DNA of 64,000 nucleotides from Streptomyces sp. CG4 (GTDB taxonomy: Bacteria; Actinomycetota; Actinomycetes; Streptomycetales; Streptomycetaceae). Where the stretch lies: NCBI RefSeq assembly GCF_041080655.1, contig NZ_CP163525.1, forward strand, positions 3,534,001-3,598,000. Direction: 5' to 3'. Of this stretch, positions 26,178-35,126 are shown piece by piece; position 1 is the stretch's first letter, and each line of letters begins with the position of its first letter. The notes under the pieces are model-generated. The model searched no databases. It was not told where the DNA came from and saw nothing but the letters and a program-made list of their open reading frames with translations. The position numbers and the translations under genes are program-made.

Positions 26178-26441
26178 ATGCACATTCGTCCAGTAGATCC
26201 CAGGGATATGGCCTGGGAGCAGGACCGTGCCGTCTACCGCGTCTACTTCTGGGACACGGCCAGTAATCAGTCGCACGAATACCAAGTGTCAGAGGCCGAT
26301 GTCGACGAAGTGCTGGACTGGACACGGCGCGAAGCGGAGTCGCAGGGATGGACGTACACGGTCTATGCGCAGGTCAGTGACGAGGGACGGCCGGGGCTCG
26401 TGCGGCTCTGTGGTGTGATGGGTGATCCGTTTGCCGCGTGA
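26178..26441 (+). CDS. Hypothetical protein, 87 aa
   Basis: Not recognised. The product is acidic and Trp/Tyr-rich (MAWEQDRAVYRVYFWDTASN, VDEVLDWTRREAESQGWTYT, PGLVRLCGVMGDPF). It reads as a compact alpha/beta fold without signal or membrane segment. It lies alone between an SnoaL-like gene and the convergent end of the bldK operon (25 bp away). Similar small proteins of about this length are frequent in Streptomyces, which supports it being a real gene. Confidence 0.7.
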   Translation: MHIRPVDPRDMAWEQDRAVYRVYFWDTASNQSHEYQVSEADVDEVLDWTRREAESQGWTYTVYAQVSDEGRPGLVRLCGVMGDPFAA

Positions 26442-26465
26442 GGCGAACAGCTCAGGGCCATACGC

Positions 26466-27587
<1,122 letters not shown>

Positions 27588-27599
27588 GACACTGTCCTC

Positions 27600-28664
27600 C
27601 TAGCCCAGCCGGGGCTTGATCTCTTCGATGAAGACGGTCCGCTTCTGGTCCTCCGTGAGATGGCACGCGGAGGCCCGGTCCGGCGCCAGCAGTGGGCGCT
27701 CGCGCACACAGCGGCCCGTGCCCTCGACCCGGTCCTGGAAGGTGCAGCGGGGATGGAAGCGGCAGCCGGAGGGCGGGGTGAGCAGCGAGGGCGGGGTGCC
27801 GGGGATCGGGGACAGCCGGCCGCCCAGGTCGGAGTCCAGGCGCGGCATCGAGTTCAGCAGGCCCCAGGTGTACGGATGCCGGGGCGAGCGCAGCACCTCG
27901 TCGGTCGTGCCCCGCTCCACCGCGCCGCCCGCGTACATCACCATGATGTCGTCGGCCATGTCGGCGATCACCCCCAGGTCGTGGGTGATGAAGATGATGC
28001 CGGATCCGAACTCCTGTTGCAGGTCCTTGAGCAGATCGAGAATCTGGGCTTGGACCGTGACGTCGAGGGCCGTCGTCGGCTCGTCGGCGATGAGCAGGTC
28101 GGGGTCGCAGACCAGCGCCATGGCGATCATCGCGCGCTGGCGCATTCCGCCGGAGAACTGGTGCGGATAGTCCTTCGCCCGCTCCTTGGGGTTCGGGATG
28201 CCGACCTTGCCGAGCATGTCCACGGCGCGATGCCAGGCCTCCTTCTTGGCGGCGCCGGTGTGCTTCATGTACGGCTCGGCGATCTGGCGGCCCACCGTGT
28301 AGTACGGGGAGAGCGCGGTGAGCGGGTCCTGGAAGATCATGGCGACCTTGTTGCCGCGCAGCTTCTCCAGTTCGGACTCGCGGGCCGTGGTCAACTCCCG
28401 GCCGTCCAGGAGGATTTCGCCCTCGACCGTGGTGAACATGGGGTTGTGCAGGCCGAGGATGGTCAGGTTGGTCACCGACTTGCCCGAGCCGGACTCGCCC
28501 ACGATGCCGAGCGTCCTGCCGCGTTCGAGGTCGAAGGAGAGCCCGTCCACGGCCCGTACGACGCCGTCCTCCGTCTTGAAGCTGACGTGCAGGTCCCGCA
28601 CGGAGAGCAGGGGGCCGGAGCCGGCCGGGTCCGGGGTTCCGGCTTCCTTGGTCAGAGTGGTCAC
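27600..28664 (-). CDS. bldKD: Oligopeptide ABC transporter ATP-binding protein (BldKD-type)
   Basis: A DppD-type ATPase of 354 aa. Walker A is [16 protein letters not shown], the signature [17 protein letters not shown], Walker [14 protein letters not shown] and the H-loop FITHDLGVI. The C-terminal cysteines are [15 protein letters not shown]...RC. It lies 12 bases from the next ATPase gene and 27 from the preceding permease gene, so all are one operon. It forms the nucleotide-binding heterodimer with the 26466-27587 product. Confidence 0.86.
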   Translation of the reverse strand: MTTLTKEAGTPDPAGSGPLLSVRDLHVSFKTEDGVVRAVDGLSFDLERGRTLGIVGESGSGKSVTNLTILGLHNPMFTTVEGEILLDGRELTTARESELEKLRGNKVAMIFQDPLTALSPYYTVGRQIAEPYMKHTGAAKKEAWHRAVDMLGKVGIPNPKERAKDYPHQFSGGMRQRAMIAMALVCDPDLLIADEPTTALDVTVQAQILDLLKDLQQEFGSGIIFITHDLGVIADMADDIMVMYAGGAVERGTTDEVLRSPRHPYTWGLLNSMPRLDSDLGGRLSPIPGTPPSLLTPPSGCRFHPRCTFQDRVEGTGRCVRERPLLAPDRASACHLTEDQKRTVFIEEIKPRLG

Positions 28665-28691
28665 GACAGTCTCACAGTCTCCTCATGCGGC

Positions 28692-29672
28692 CTAGGACAG
28701 CCGCACGCGCGGGTCGATGAAGGCGTACGCGGCGTCGACGATGATGTTGAACAGCAGGATCATGCTGGCGGAGAAGAGCATCACGCCGAGCAGCAGCGGC
28801 AGGTCGCTGAAGAAGACGGACTGGACGGCGAGGTTGCCGAGACCGGGCAGGCCGAAGGTGTACTCGGTGATGATGGCGCCGCCGAACAGCGAGCCGAGGT
28901 CGATGCCGAAGATGGTGACGATCGGGATGAGCGAGCCGCGCCAGGCGTAGCGGAAGAAGACGTAGGCCCGGGACATGCCCTTGGCGCGGGCGGTGCGGAC
29001 GTGTTCCTCCTGGAGCTGTTCGATCATCGAGGAGCGCGCCATACGGGTGTACTGCGCGGCGAAGATCGTGGACAGCACCACCCAGGGGATGATCAGCCCG
29101 GCGAACCAGGAGAGGGGGTCGTGGGTGAACTCGTTGTAGGCGGGCTTGTCGAACCAGTGGGTCTGGTAGACGAGGATCGCCAGGGCCAGCGGGCCGAGGA
29201 AGTAGATCTGCAGCGAGCTGATGACCATGGCGCCGGCGGTGGCCGTCTTGTCGATCAGCGTGCCGCGCCGCCAGGCGGCGAGCAGCCCGGTGCCGAGGCC
29301 GACGAGCAGGAAGCACAGGGCCGCGCCCAGGGTGAGGGAGACGGTGGTGGGCAGCCGGTCCATCAGGGTGGCCCAGACCTGCTCGTTGGTGTGGTACGAG
29401 TAGCCGAAGCAGGGGGCGGGGCACGGTCCCTGGGCGAACTGGCTGCTGCCCACGACGAGGTTGTGCAGGAAGATCCAGTACTGCTCGGTGATGGGTTTGT
29501 CCAGGCCGAGCACATGGTGGATGTTCGCGATGCTGTCCGGGTTGCAGGTCTTGCCGCACATCAGCAGCGCCGGATCCCGGGGCACCCCGAAGAACAGCAC
29601 GAACGTGACCATGCTCAGCAGGAAGAGAATGACGACGGCACCGATGAACCGGCGCACGAGGAAGCGCAGCAT
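28692..29672 (-). CDS. bldKC: Oligopeptide ABC transporter permease (BldKC-type)
   Basis: A DppB-type channel subunit, 326 aa, starting MLRFLVRRFIGAVVILFLLS. The external loop has the paired cysteines LMCGKTCNPD and PCPAPCFGYSYH. The EAA loop is RTARAKGMSRAYVFFRYAWRG and the end is FIDPRVRLS. It matches the 18119-19099 paralogue along its whole length. A 93-bp gap with a hairpin precedes it, after the binding-protein gene. Confidence 0.87.
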   Translation of the reverse strand: MLRFLVRRFIGAVVILFLLSMVTFVLFFGVPRDPALLMCGKTCNPDSIANIHHVLGLDKPITEQYWIFLHNLVVGSSQFAQGPCPAPCFGYSYHTNEQVWATLMDRLPTTVSLTLGAALCFLLVGLGTGLLAAWRRGTLIDKTATAGAMVISSLQIYFLGPLALAILVYQTHWFDKPAYNEFTHDPLSWFAGLIIPWVVLSTIFAAQYTRMARSSMIEQLQEEHVRTARAKGMSRAYVFFRYAWRGSLIPIVTIFGIDLGSLFGGAIITEYTFGLPGLGNLAVQSVFFSDLPLLLGVMLFSASMILLFNIIVDAAYAFIDPRVRLS

Positions 29673-29706
29673 GACAGGGCAGCTCTCAGACGTCGGCGGC
29701 CCGGGC

Positions 29707-29753
29707 GGTACCCGGCGCGCTCCTTCCGCTGTGGCGGGGGCGCGCCGGGTGCC
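29707..29753 (-). promoter_or_regulatory. Intra-operon stem-loop after bldKB
   Basis: An imperfect but long stem (ggtacccggcgcgc near 29707-29720 paired with gcgcgccgggtgcc near 29740-29753) lies between the bldKB stop and the bldKC start. The paralogous plus-strand operon has a hairpin at the same place. It is a likely attenuator or stabiliser that sets the binding-protein to permease ratio. Confidence 0.55.
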
Positions 29754-29765
29754 GGACGGGGACGG

Positions 29766-31574
29766 TTACTTGATGAAGAGGCGGCGCGGGTCGACGCCGC
29801 CGATCACGTCGTCGTAGACGAGGCCGCCGACCTTGGAACCGGCGATCTGGCTCTGCTTGTAGTACGCGGTCGGGACGACGTTGACGCTGTCCTTCACGAT
29901 GTACTCGTCGAGCTTCTCCCACTCGGCCGCCGCCTTGACCGGGTCGGTGATCTTGGTGATCCGGTCGATCTCGCTGTTGATCTTCGGGTCGTTGACCTGG
30001 GAGTAGTTCTGCGCGCCGTCGGCGATCACCCGGCCGTCGTACAGCGGCGGGATCACGGTCAGGGAGGACGGCCAGTCGGCACCCCACGCGGTGTGGAAGA
30101 TGTCGTAGTTGTTGTTGAGCTTGGAGACCTGGTCGTAGTAGGTCTCGGCCGGGATCTCCTGGCGCTGGACGTTGAAGCCGGCCTTCTGCAGGCCCGCTGC
30201 CATGGCGGTGGAGTACTGCTGGCCCTCGGGGGTGTTGATGTAGCCGAAGGTCAGCTTCATGCCCAGCTTGCCGGCCTTCTGCAGCAGCGCCTTGGCCTTG
30301 GCCGGGTCACCGGCGGGGTTCTTCTTCTTGCCCCACGGGTCGAAGGAGGGGTCGTAGCCGGAGACGGTCGGGGAGATCAGGCCGCCCGCGACCTCCATCG
30401 CGTCGGTGCCGCCGTAGGCGCGCACGAACGGGGTGATCGGCAGGGCGTAGGCGATGGCCTCGCGGACCGTCTTGTCCTTCATGGCCGGGTGGCTCATGTT
30501 GATGTTCATCTGGCCGACGTAGGGCTGGTAGCCGGAGACCGTGCGGGACTTCATCTTCGGGTCCTTGAGGACCTGGGACAGGTTGCCCGCGTCGACCTGG
30601 TTGTTGAAGCTCAGGCCGGCCTGGTCGGCGCCGCTGTCGGCGAGCAGGGCCTTGGTGGAGGTCTCGAACTGCTGGTTGAACGTGATGTTGAACTGGTCCA
30701 CGTACTGGTGCCGGATCGGGTCCGTCTTCGGGTCCCAGTTGGTGTTCTTGACGAGCACCATCGACTTGCCGGACTTGAACGACTGGATCTTGTACGGGCC
30801 GGACACCACCGGATTCTTGTCGTACTTCTCCTTGGTGTCGCCCTTCTCCGAGACCGCCGAGTAGCCGGCCATGGCCAGCGCGTAGGGCAGGTCCGGGTGC
30901 GGGGTCTTGAAGTGGAAGACGATCGTCTTCGCGTCCGGGGTCTGCAGGACGGAGTCGGGCAGGTGCTTGCCCTTGTACGGCCCGTCCGGCAGCAGCTTGC
31001 GGTAGGCGGCGCCGGAGGTGTCCGCGAGCCACTGCTGGATGTAGGTGGGACCCTGGTTGATGAACGGCGCGAAGAGCCGCTCGAAGGTGTGGCGTATGTC
31101 CTGGGACGTGATCGGCGTGCCGTCCGCGAACTTGATGCCGTCCTTGAGCGTGTACTTCCAGGTCTTGCCGCCGTCGGTGGTGGTGCCGGAGTCGGTGGCG
31201 AGGTCGCCGACCACCTCGTGCTGGTGGCCGTCGTCGCTCGTGGCCTTGTAGCCGGTCAGGCCTCTGTGCAGCAGTTGTGCGACGGACATCATGTCGGAGA
31301 CGTAGATCTGGCCCGGGTCGAGGTGTGCGTACGAGTCCCGCTGCAGCACCTCCATCGCGCCGCCGGACTTGGCGCCGGGCACGGGCGTCGCCGGGCCGTT
31401 GGAGTCGGCCGCGCCGCCGAACTTGATGGACGCCTGCTGCCGTTTGGCGTCCTGCTGGTCCTTCTTGCCGTTGCCGCCGCTGTCACTGCCGCCCTTGCTG
31501 CAGCCGGTGAGCACGAGTGCTCCGGCCGCGAGCACGGAGAGTGCGCCGTATGCGTGGCGTCCGCCCCTACTCAT
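29766..31574 (-). CDS. bldKB: Oligopeptide-binding lipoprotein (BldKB-type)
   Basis: An SBP family 5 lipoprotein of 602 aa. The Sec/lipoprotein signal (MSRGGRHAYGALSVLAAGALVLTGCSKGG) ends with lipobox LTGC and lacks a twin-arginine motif, unlike its paralogue at 16265. Family motifs are LDPGQIYVSDMMSVAQLLHRG, DGIKFADGTPITSQDIRHTFERLF and VREAIAYALPITPFV. A GTG one codon upstream of ATG 31574 is an alternative start. It should capture extracellular oligopeptides for the BldK channel; in S. coelicolor the protein in this position is needed for aerial mycelium formation and for uptake of the toxic peptide bialaphos. Assignment rests on operon order and synteny. Confidence 0.85.
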   Translation of the reverse strand: MSRGGRHAYGALSVLAAGALVLTGCSKGGSDSGGNGKKDQQDAKRQQASIKFGGAADSNGPATPVPGAKSGGAMEVLQRDSYAHLDPGQIYVSDMMSVAQLLHRGLTGYKATSDDGHQHEVVGDLATDSGTTTDGGKTWKYTLKDGIKFADGTPITSQDIRHTFERLFAPFINQGPTYIQQWLADTSGAAYRKLLPDGPYKGKHLPDSVLQTPDAKTIVFHFKTPHPDLPYALAMAGYSAVSEKGDTKEKYDKNPVVSGPYKIQSFKSGKSMVLVKNTNWDPKTDPIRHQYVDQFNITFNQQFETSTKALLADSGADQAGLSFNNQVDAGNLSQVLKDPKMKSRTVSGYQPYVGQMNINMSHPAMKDKTVREAIAYALPITPFVRAYGGTDAMEVAGGLISPTVSGYDPSFDPWGKKKNPAGDPAKAKALLQKAGKLGMKLTFGYINTPEGQQYSTAMAAGLQKAGFNVQRQEIPAETYYDQVSKLNNNYDIFHTAWGADWPSSLTVIPPLYDGRVIADGAQNYSQVNDPKINSEIDRITKITDPVKAAAEWEKLDEYIVKDSVNVVPTAYYKQSQIAGSKVGGLVYDDVIGGVDPRRLFIK

Positions 31575-31633
31575 CACGAAGATTCCCACCCATCTGTGAA
31601 AGTGACGATCCGTGTGGTTGACGTGGTGCCGGG

Positions 31634-32668
31634 TCAGCGCGCGGTCTTGGGATCGAAGGCGTCTCTGACCGAGTCCCCGAGCAGGTTGAACGCGACGACG
31701 AAGATGATCATCGAGACGCCGGGGAAGAACATGTAGGTGATGTCGTTCTGCATCACCAGTTCGGTGGACGCCTTGGAGAACATCTGCCCCCAGTCCGGCG
31801 TCGGTTCGACGATGCCGACGCCCAGGAAGGACAGACCGGCCTCGGCCGTCACGAACCCGGGCAGCAGGTACGTCGCCTGCACCAGCAGCGGCGTGACGAC
31901 GTTCGGCAGGATCTCCCTGCGGATGATCCGCCAGGACGAGGCACCGCTGACCCGGGCCGCTTCGATGAACTCCCGTTCCCGCAGGGCGAGTGCGGTGCCG
32001 CGCAGGATACGGCCGAGCCCCATCCAGCCCAGGAACCACTGGACGATGATCAGGGCCACCACCCGGACATAGGTGGGGGTCTCGTCGCGGGGGCTGACGA
32101 ACAGGGAGACCACGACCGGCATGCTCGCGATGAAGAACAGCTGGGCCGGGAAGGCAAGCAGGAAGTCGATGACCCGGCCGATGAAGTAGTCGGTCCTGCC
32201 GCCGACATAGCCCGCGGTGACGCCGAGCAGGATGCCGGTCAGGACGACCGCGACGGTGACGGCGACCGAGATCATCAGCGAGGTGCGGATGCCGTAGATC
32301 AGCTTGGTGAAGACGTCGTAGCCGTTGCCGGGTTCGAGGCCGAACCAGAAGTCGCCGCCGATACCTCCGTTGGGCTGCACCGGCACACCGGCGCTGTCGA
32401 AGAGCTCCGGACGTTCGTCCGCGTACACCGTGTACGGGTTCTTTCCGTACAGCTTGGCGATCAGCGGGGCGAGCAGTCCGATCAGGAAGAAGAAGCCCAC
32501 GACGTAGGCCGAGATCACGCCTGTGCGGTCGCGTTTGAAACGCAGCCACATCAGCTGGCCGGGGGACCGGCCCGCGAGCTTGACGGCCTCGCCTTGTGTC
32601 TCCGGCCCTGGTTCTCCGTCGACGTCGACCGAAGTCCCGCCACCCTCAATGTCGATAGGACTTGTCAC
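31634..32668 (-). CDS. bldKA: Oligopeptide ABC transporter permease (BldKA-type)
   Basis: A DppC-type channel subunit, 344 aa, and first gene of the operon. A polar N-tail precedes GQLMWLRFKRDRTGVISAYV. A long external loop (AKLYGKNPYTVYADERPELF ... FWFGLEPGNGYDV) and the EAA loop (EAARVSGASSWRIIRREILPN) follow. It is preceded by a 409-bp gap with three dyad elements and the typA terminator, so the operon promoter must be in that gap. It is paralogous to 15154-16182. Confidence 0.86.
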   Translation of the reverse strand: MTSPIDIEGGGTSVDVDGEPGPETQGEAVKLAGRSPGQLMWLRFKRDRTGVISAYVVGFFFLIGLLAPLIAKLYGKNPYTVYADERPELFDSAGVPVQPNGGIGGDFWFGLEPGNGYDVFTKLIYGIRTSLMISVAVTVAVVLTGILLGVTAGYVGGRTDYFIGRVIDFLLAFPAQLFFIASMPVVVSLFVSPRDETPTYVRVVALIIVQWFLGWMGLGRILRGTALALREREFIEAARVSGASSWRIIRREILPNVVTPLLVQATYLLPGFVTAEAGLSFLGVGIVEPTPDWGQMFSKASTELVMQNDITYMFFPGVSMIIFVVAFNLLGDSVRDAFDPKTAR

Positions 32669-32790
32669 GGTTCGTCCGTTTCAAGGTATGAGTGACTCCA
32701 CGCGTTCACCAACAAGAAGAGGGTTTCTGCCTTCCCTCCGACACCCCTGACGGAGGGTCAGACACCCCCTGGTGCTTGCTCGTGAGTCGG

Positions 32791-32810
32791 CGCACTGTCC
32801 CCACAGTGCG
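32791..32810. promoter_or_regulatory. Perfect 8-bp inverted repeat upstream of bldKA
   Basis: CGCACTGT and ACAGTGCG are perfect inverted copies around CCCC, ending 123 bases upstream of the bldKA start. It is a candidate operator or 5'-UTR hairpin. Confidence 0.5.
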
Positions 32811-32984
32811 AGACCCATTGACCCGAGCGCTTCGCGGCTAACTATCTGCCATGGGTCCACTACCGACCACTGCCGGTAGATCTCAATTCAGTCACGGATC
32901 GCGGCTGGACCTTCCAAAATCTGGACAAACTGTTCGATGAAAGAAGCCACGAAACGGACTTGTTACATGGGTATCGGGCAGCGA

Positions 32985-33003
32985 TGTCCGCATGCCGGAC
33001 ATA
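32985..33003. promoter_or_regulatory. Perfect 7-bp inverted repeat between typA and bldKA
   Basis: ATGTCCG and CGGACAT surround CATGC. The element lies 20 bases past the typA terminator tract, upstream of the bldK promoter zone. Confidence 0.4.
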
Positions 33004-33023
33004 GGGCGCCAGAAAATGGGTTG

Positions 33024-33062
33024 CAAAAAGCCCGGGCACCCCCACGATGGGGGCACCCGGGC
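33024..33062 (-). terminator. Intrinsic terminator of typA
   Basis: On the minus strand a stem (agcccggg / cccgggct, a 2-nt internal mismatch, then 6 more pairs) has a 3-nt loop and is followed by a run of five T. It lies 16 bases after the typA stop. This is a classic Rho-independent terminator. Confidence 0.9.
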
Positions 33063-33077
33063 TCAACTGCCGGTGGA

Positions 33078-34985
33078 TCAGCCGTGCTTGGCGCGGCTCG
33101 CGGCGCGCGCCCGCTCCCGCTGGTCGAGGTTGACCTTGCGGATGCGAACGGCCTCCGGGGTCACCTCGACGCACTCGTCGTCGCGGCAGAACTCCAGCGA
33201 CTGCTCAAGGGAGAGCTTGCGCGGCGGCACGATCGCCTCGAACGAGTCGGCCGAGGACGACCGCATGTTCGTGAGCTTCTTCTCCTTGGTGATGTTCACG
33301 TCCATGTCGTCGGAGCGCGAGTTCTCGCCGACGATCATGCCCTCGTACACCTCGGTGCCCGGCTCCGTGAAGAGCACGCCGCGCTCCTGGAGGTTCGTCA
33401 TCGCGAACGCGGTGACGGCACCGGAGCGGTCGGCGACCAGCGAGCCGTTGTTGCGCGTCTGCAGGGTGCCGAACCAGGGCTCGAAGCCCTCGTGGATCGA
33501 GTGGCCGATGCCGGTGCCGCGGGTCTGGGTCAGGAACTCGGTCCGGAAACCGATCAGACCGCGGGACGGCACGACGAACTCCATGCGGACCCAGCCGGAG
33601 CCGTGGTTCGACATGTTGTCCATGCGGCCCTTGCGGACGCCCATGAGCTGCGTGACGGCACCCATGTGCTCCTCGGGCACGTCGATCGTCATGCGCTCGA
33701 CGGGCTCGTACGTCTTGCCGTCGACATCCTTGGTGACCACCTGGGGCTTGCCGATGGTCAGCTCGAAGCCCTCGCGGCGCATCTGCTCGACCAGGATGGC
33801 CAGCGCCAGCTCGCCACGGCCCTGCACCTCCCAGGCGTCGGGGCGCTCGGTGTCCAGGACCCGGAGGCTGACGTTACCGATCAGCTCGCGGTCGAGCCGG
33901 TCCTTCACCTGGCGGGCGGTGACCTTGCGGTCCTTCACGGCCGCCTTGGCGTCCGCGCCCTTGCCGGTGCCGCCCCGGCCGACCAGCGGGGAGGTGTTGG
34001 TGCCGATGGTCATGGAGATCGCGGGCTCGTCGACCGTGATCAGCGGCAGCGGGACGGGGTTCTCGGTGTCGGCGAGGGTCTCGCCGATCATGATGTCCGC
34101 GATACCGGCGACGGCGCAGATGTCACCGGGGCCGGCCTTCTCGGCCGGCTTGCGGGTGAGCGCCTCGGTCATCATCAGCTCGGAGATGCGGACGTTGCTG
34201 ATGGTGCCGTCGCGCTTGATCCAGGCGACGGTCTGGCCCTTGCGCAGCTCGCCCTGCTCGACGCGGAGCAGCGCGATACGGCCGAGGAAGTTGTCGGCGT
34301 CGAGGTTGGTGACGTGGGCCTGGAGCGGGGCGGCCTCGTCGTAGGTCGGGGCCGGGATGTGCTCCAGGATCGTGGAGAAGAACGGCTCCAGGCTGTCGCT
34401 GTCGGCGGGGACGGTGCCGTCTTCCGGCTTGGTCAGCGAGGCGACGCCGTCACGGCCGCAGGCGTAGACGATCGGGAACTCGATCTGGTCCTCGTCCGCG
34501 TCCAGGTCCAGGAAGAGGTCGTACGTCTCGTTGACGACCTCGTCGATGCGGGAGTCCGGGCGGTCCGTCTTGTTGATGCACAGGATGACGGGCAGGCGCT
34601 GCTGGAGGGCCTTGCGCAGCACGAAGCGGGTCTGCGGCAGCGGGCCCTCGGAGGCGTCCACCAGCAGCACGACACCGTCCACCATCGACAGACCGCGCTC
34701 GACCTCGCCACCGAAGTCGGCGTGGCCGGGGGTGTCGATGATGTTGATGGTGATCGGGTCCCCGCCGTCCTTGGGGTGGTACTTCACCGCCGTGTTCTTG
34801 GCGAGGATCGTGATGCCCTTCTCACGCTCCAGGTCGTTCGAGTCCATGACCCGGTCGTCGACCTGGTCGAGCTGGTGGGCGGCGAACGCGCCGGCCTGCT
34901 TCAGCATGCCGTCGACGATGGTGGTCTTGCCGTGGTCGACGTGAGCGACGATGGCGACGTTGCGGATGTCGTGGCGCGTGGCCAT
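33078..34985 (-). CDS. typA: Ribosome-associated GTPase TypA/BipA
   Basis: A 635-aa translational GTPase of the elongation-factor family that acts on the ribosome in stress adaptation and 50S assembly. G1 is AHVDHGKTTIVDGML, G2 lies around REKGITILAKNTAV, G3 DTPGHADFGGEVE, G4 INKTDRPDSR. Domains II, III, V and the BipA-specific C-terminal domain follow (GRGELALAILVEQMRREGFE, RKLSLEQSLEFCRDDECVEVTPEAVRIRK). The start MATRHDIRN at 34985 is preferred over 35066 because homology starts there. It is single, with its own terminator, and next to bldK as in S. coelicolor. Confidence 0.97.
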   Translation of the reverse strand: MATRHDIRNVAIVAHVDHGKTTIVDGMLKQAGAFAAHQLDQVDDRVMDSNDLEREKGITILAKNTAVKYHPKDGGDPITINIIDTPGHADFGGEVERGLSMVDGVVLLVDASEGPLPQTRFVLRKALQQRLPVILCINKTDRPDSRIDEVVNETYDLFLDLDADEDQIEFPIVYACGRDGVASLTKPEDGTVPADSDSLEPFFSTILEHIPAPTYDEAAPLQAHVTNLDADNFLGRIALLRVEQGELRKGQTVAWIKRDGTISNVRISELMMTEALTRKPAEKAGPGDICAVAGIADIMIGETLADTENPVPLPLITVDEPAISMTIGTNTSPLVGRGGTGKGADAKAAVKDRKVTARQVKDRLDRELIGNVSLRVLDTERPDAWEVQGRGELALAILVEQMRREGFELTIGKPQVVTKDVDGKTYEPVERMTIDVPEEHMGAVTQLMGVRKGRMDNMSNHGSGWVRMEFVVPSRGLIGFRTEFLTQTRGTGIGHSIHEGFEPWFGTLQTRNNGSLVADRSGAVTAFAMTNLQERGVLFTEPGTEVYEGMIVGENSRSDDMDVNITKEKKLTNMRSSSADSFEAIVPPRKLSLEQSLEFCRDDECVEVTPEAVRIRKVNLDQRERARAASRAKHG

Positions 34986-35126
34986 AGGTTGCCGTACTCC
35001 CGGAGTGTGAGGAAAGCCTGCGCGTACGTCTGCGTTACGCGGGCCTTGCCGGGCTTGACATGCCACGGCCTCACCCCATGTTACGTGGCCTCGGCAGCTG
35101 GGGCTCGCCGGGCCGAACGATCCGCT

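Larger units (their letters stand above)
32669..33077 (-). promoter_or_regulatory. 409-bp leader/promoter region of the bldK operon
   Basis: There is no gene here. The part nearest bldKA contains short dyads, among them CTGAC...GTCAG near 32747-32762, CGCACTGT-cccc-ACAGTGCG at 32791-32810, and CTACCG...CGGTAG near 32860-32880. A further dyad lies at 32985-33003, next to the typA terminator. The stretch 32880-32975 is AT-richer (ccttccaaaatctggacaaactg) and is the best place for a promoter reading toward bldKA. No exact -35/-10 pair could be assigned. Confidence 0.55.
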
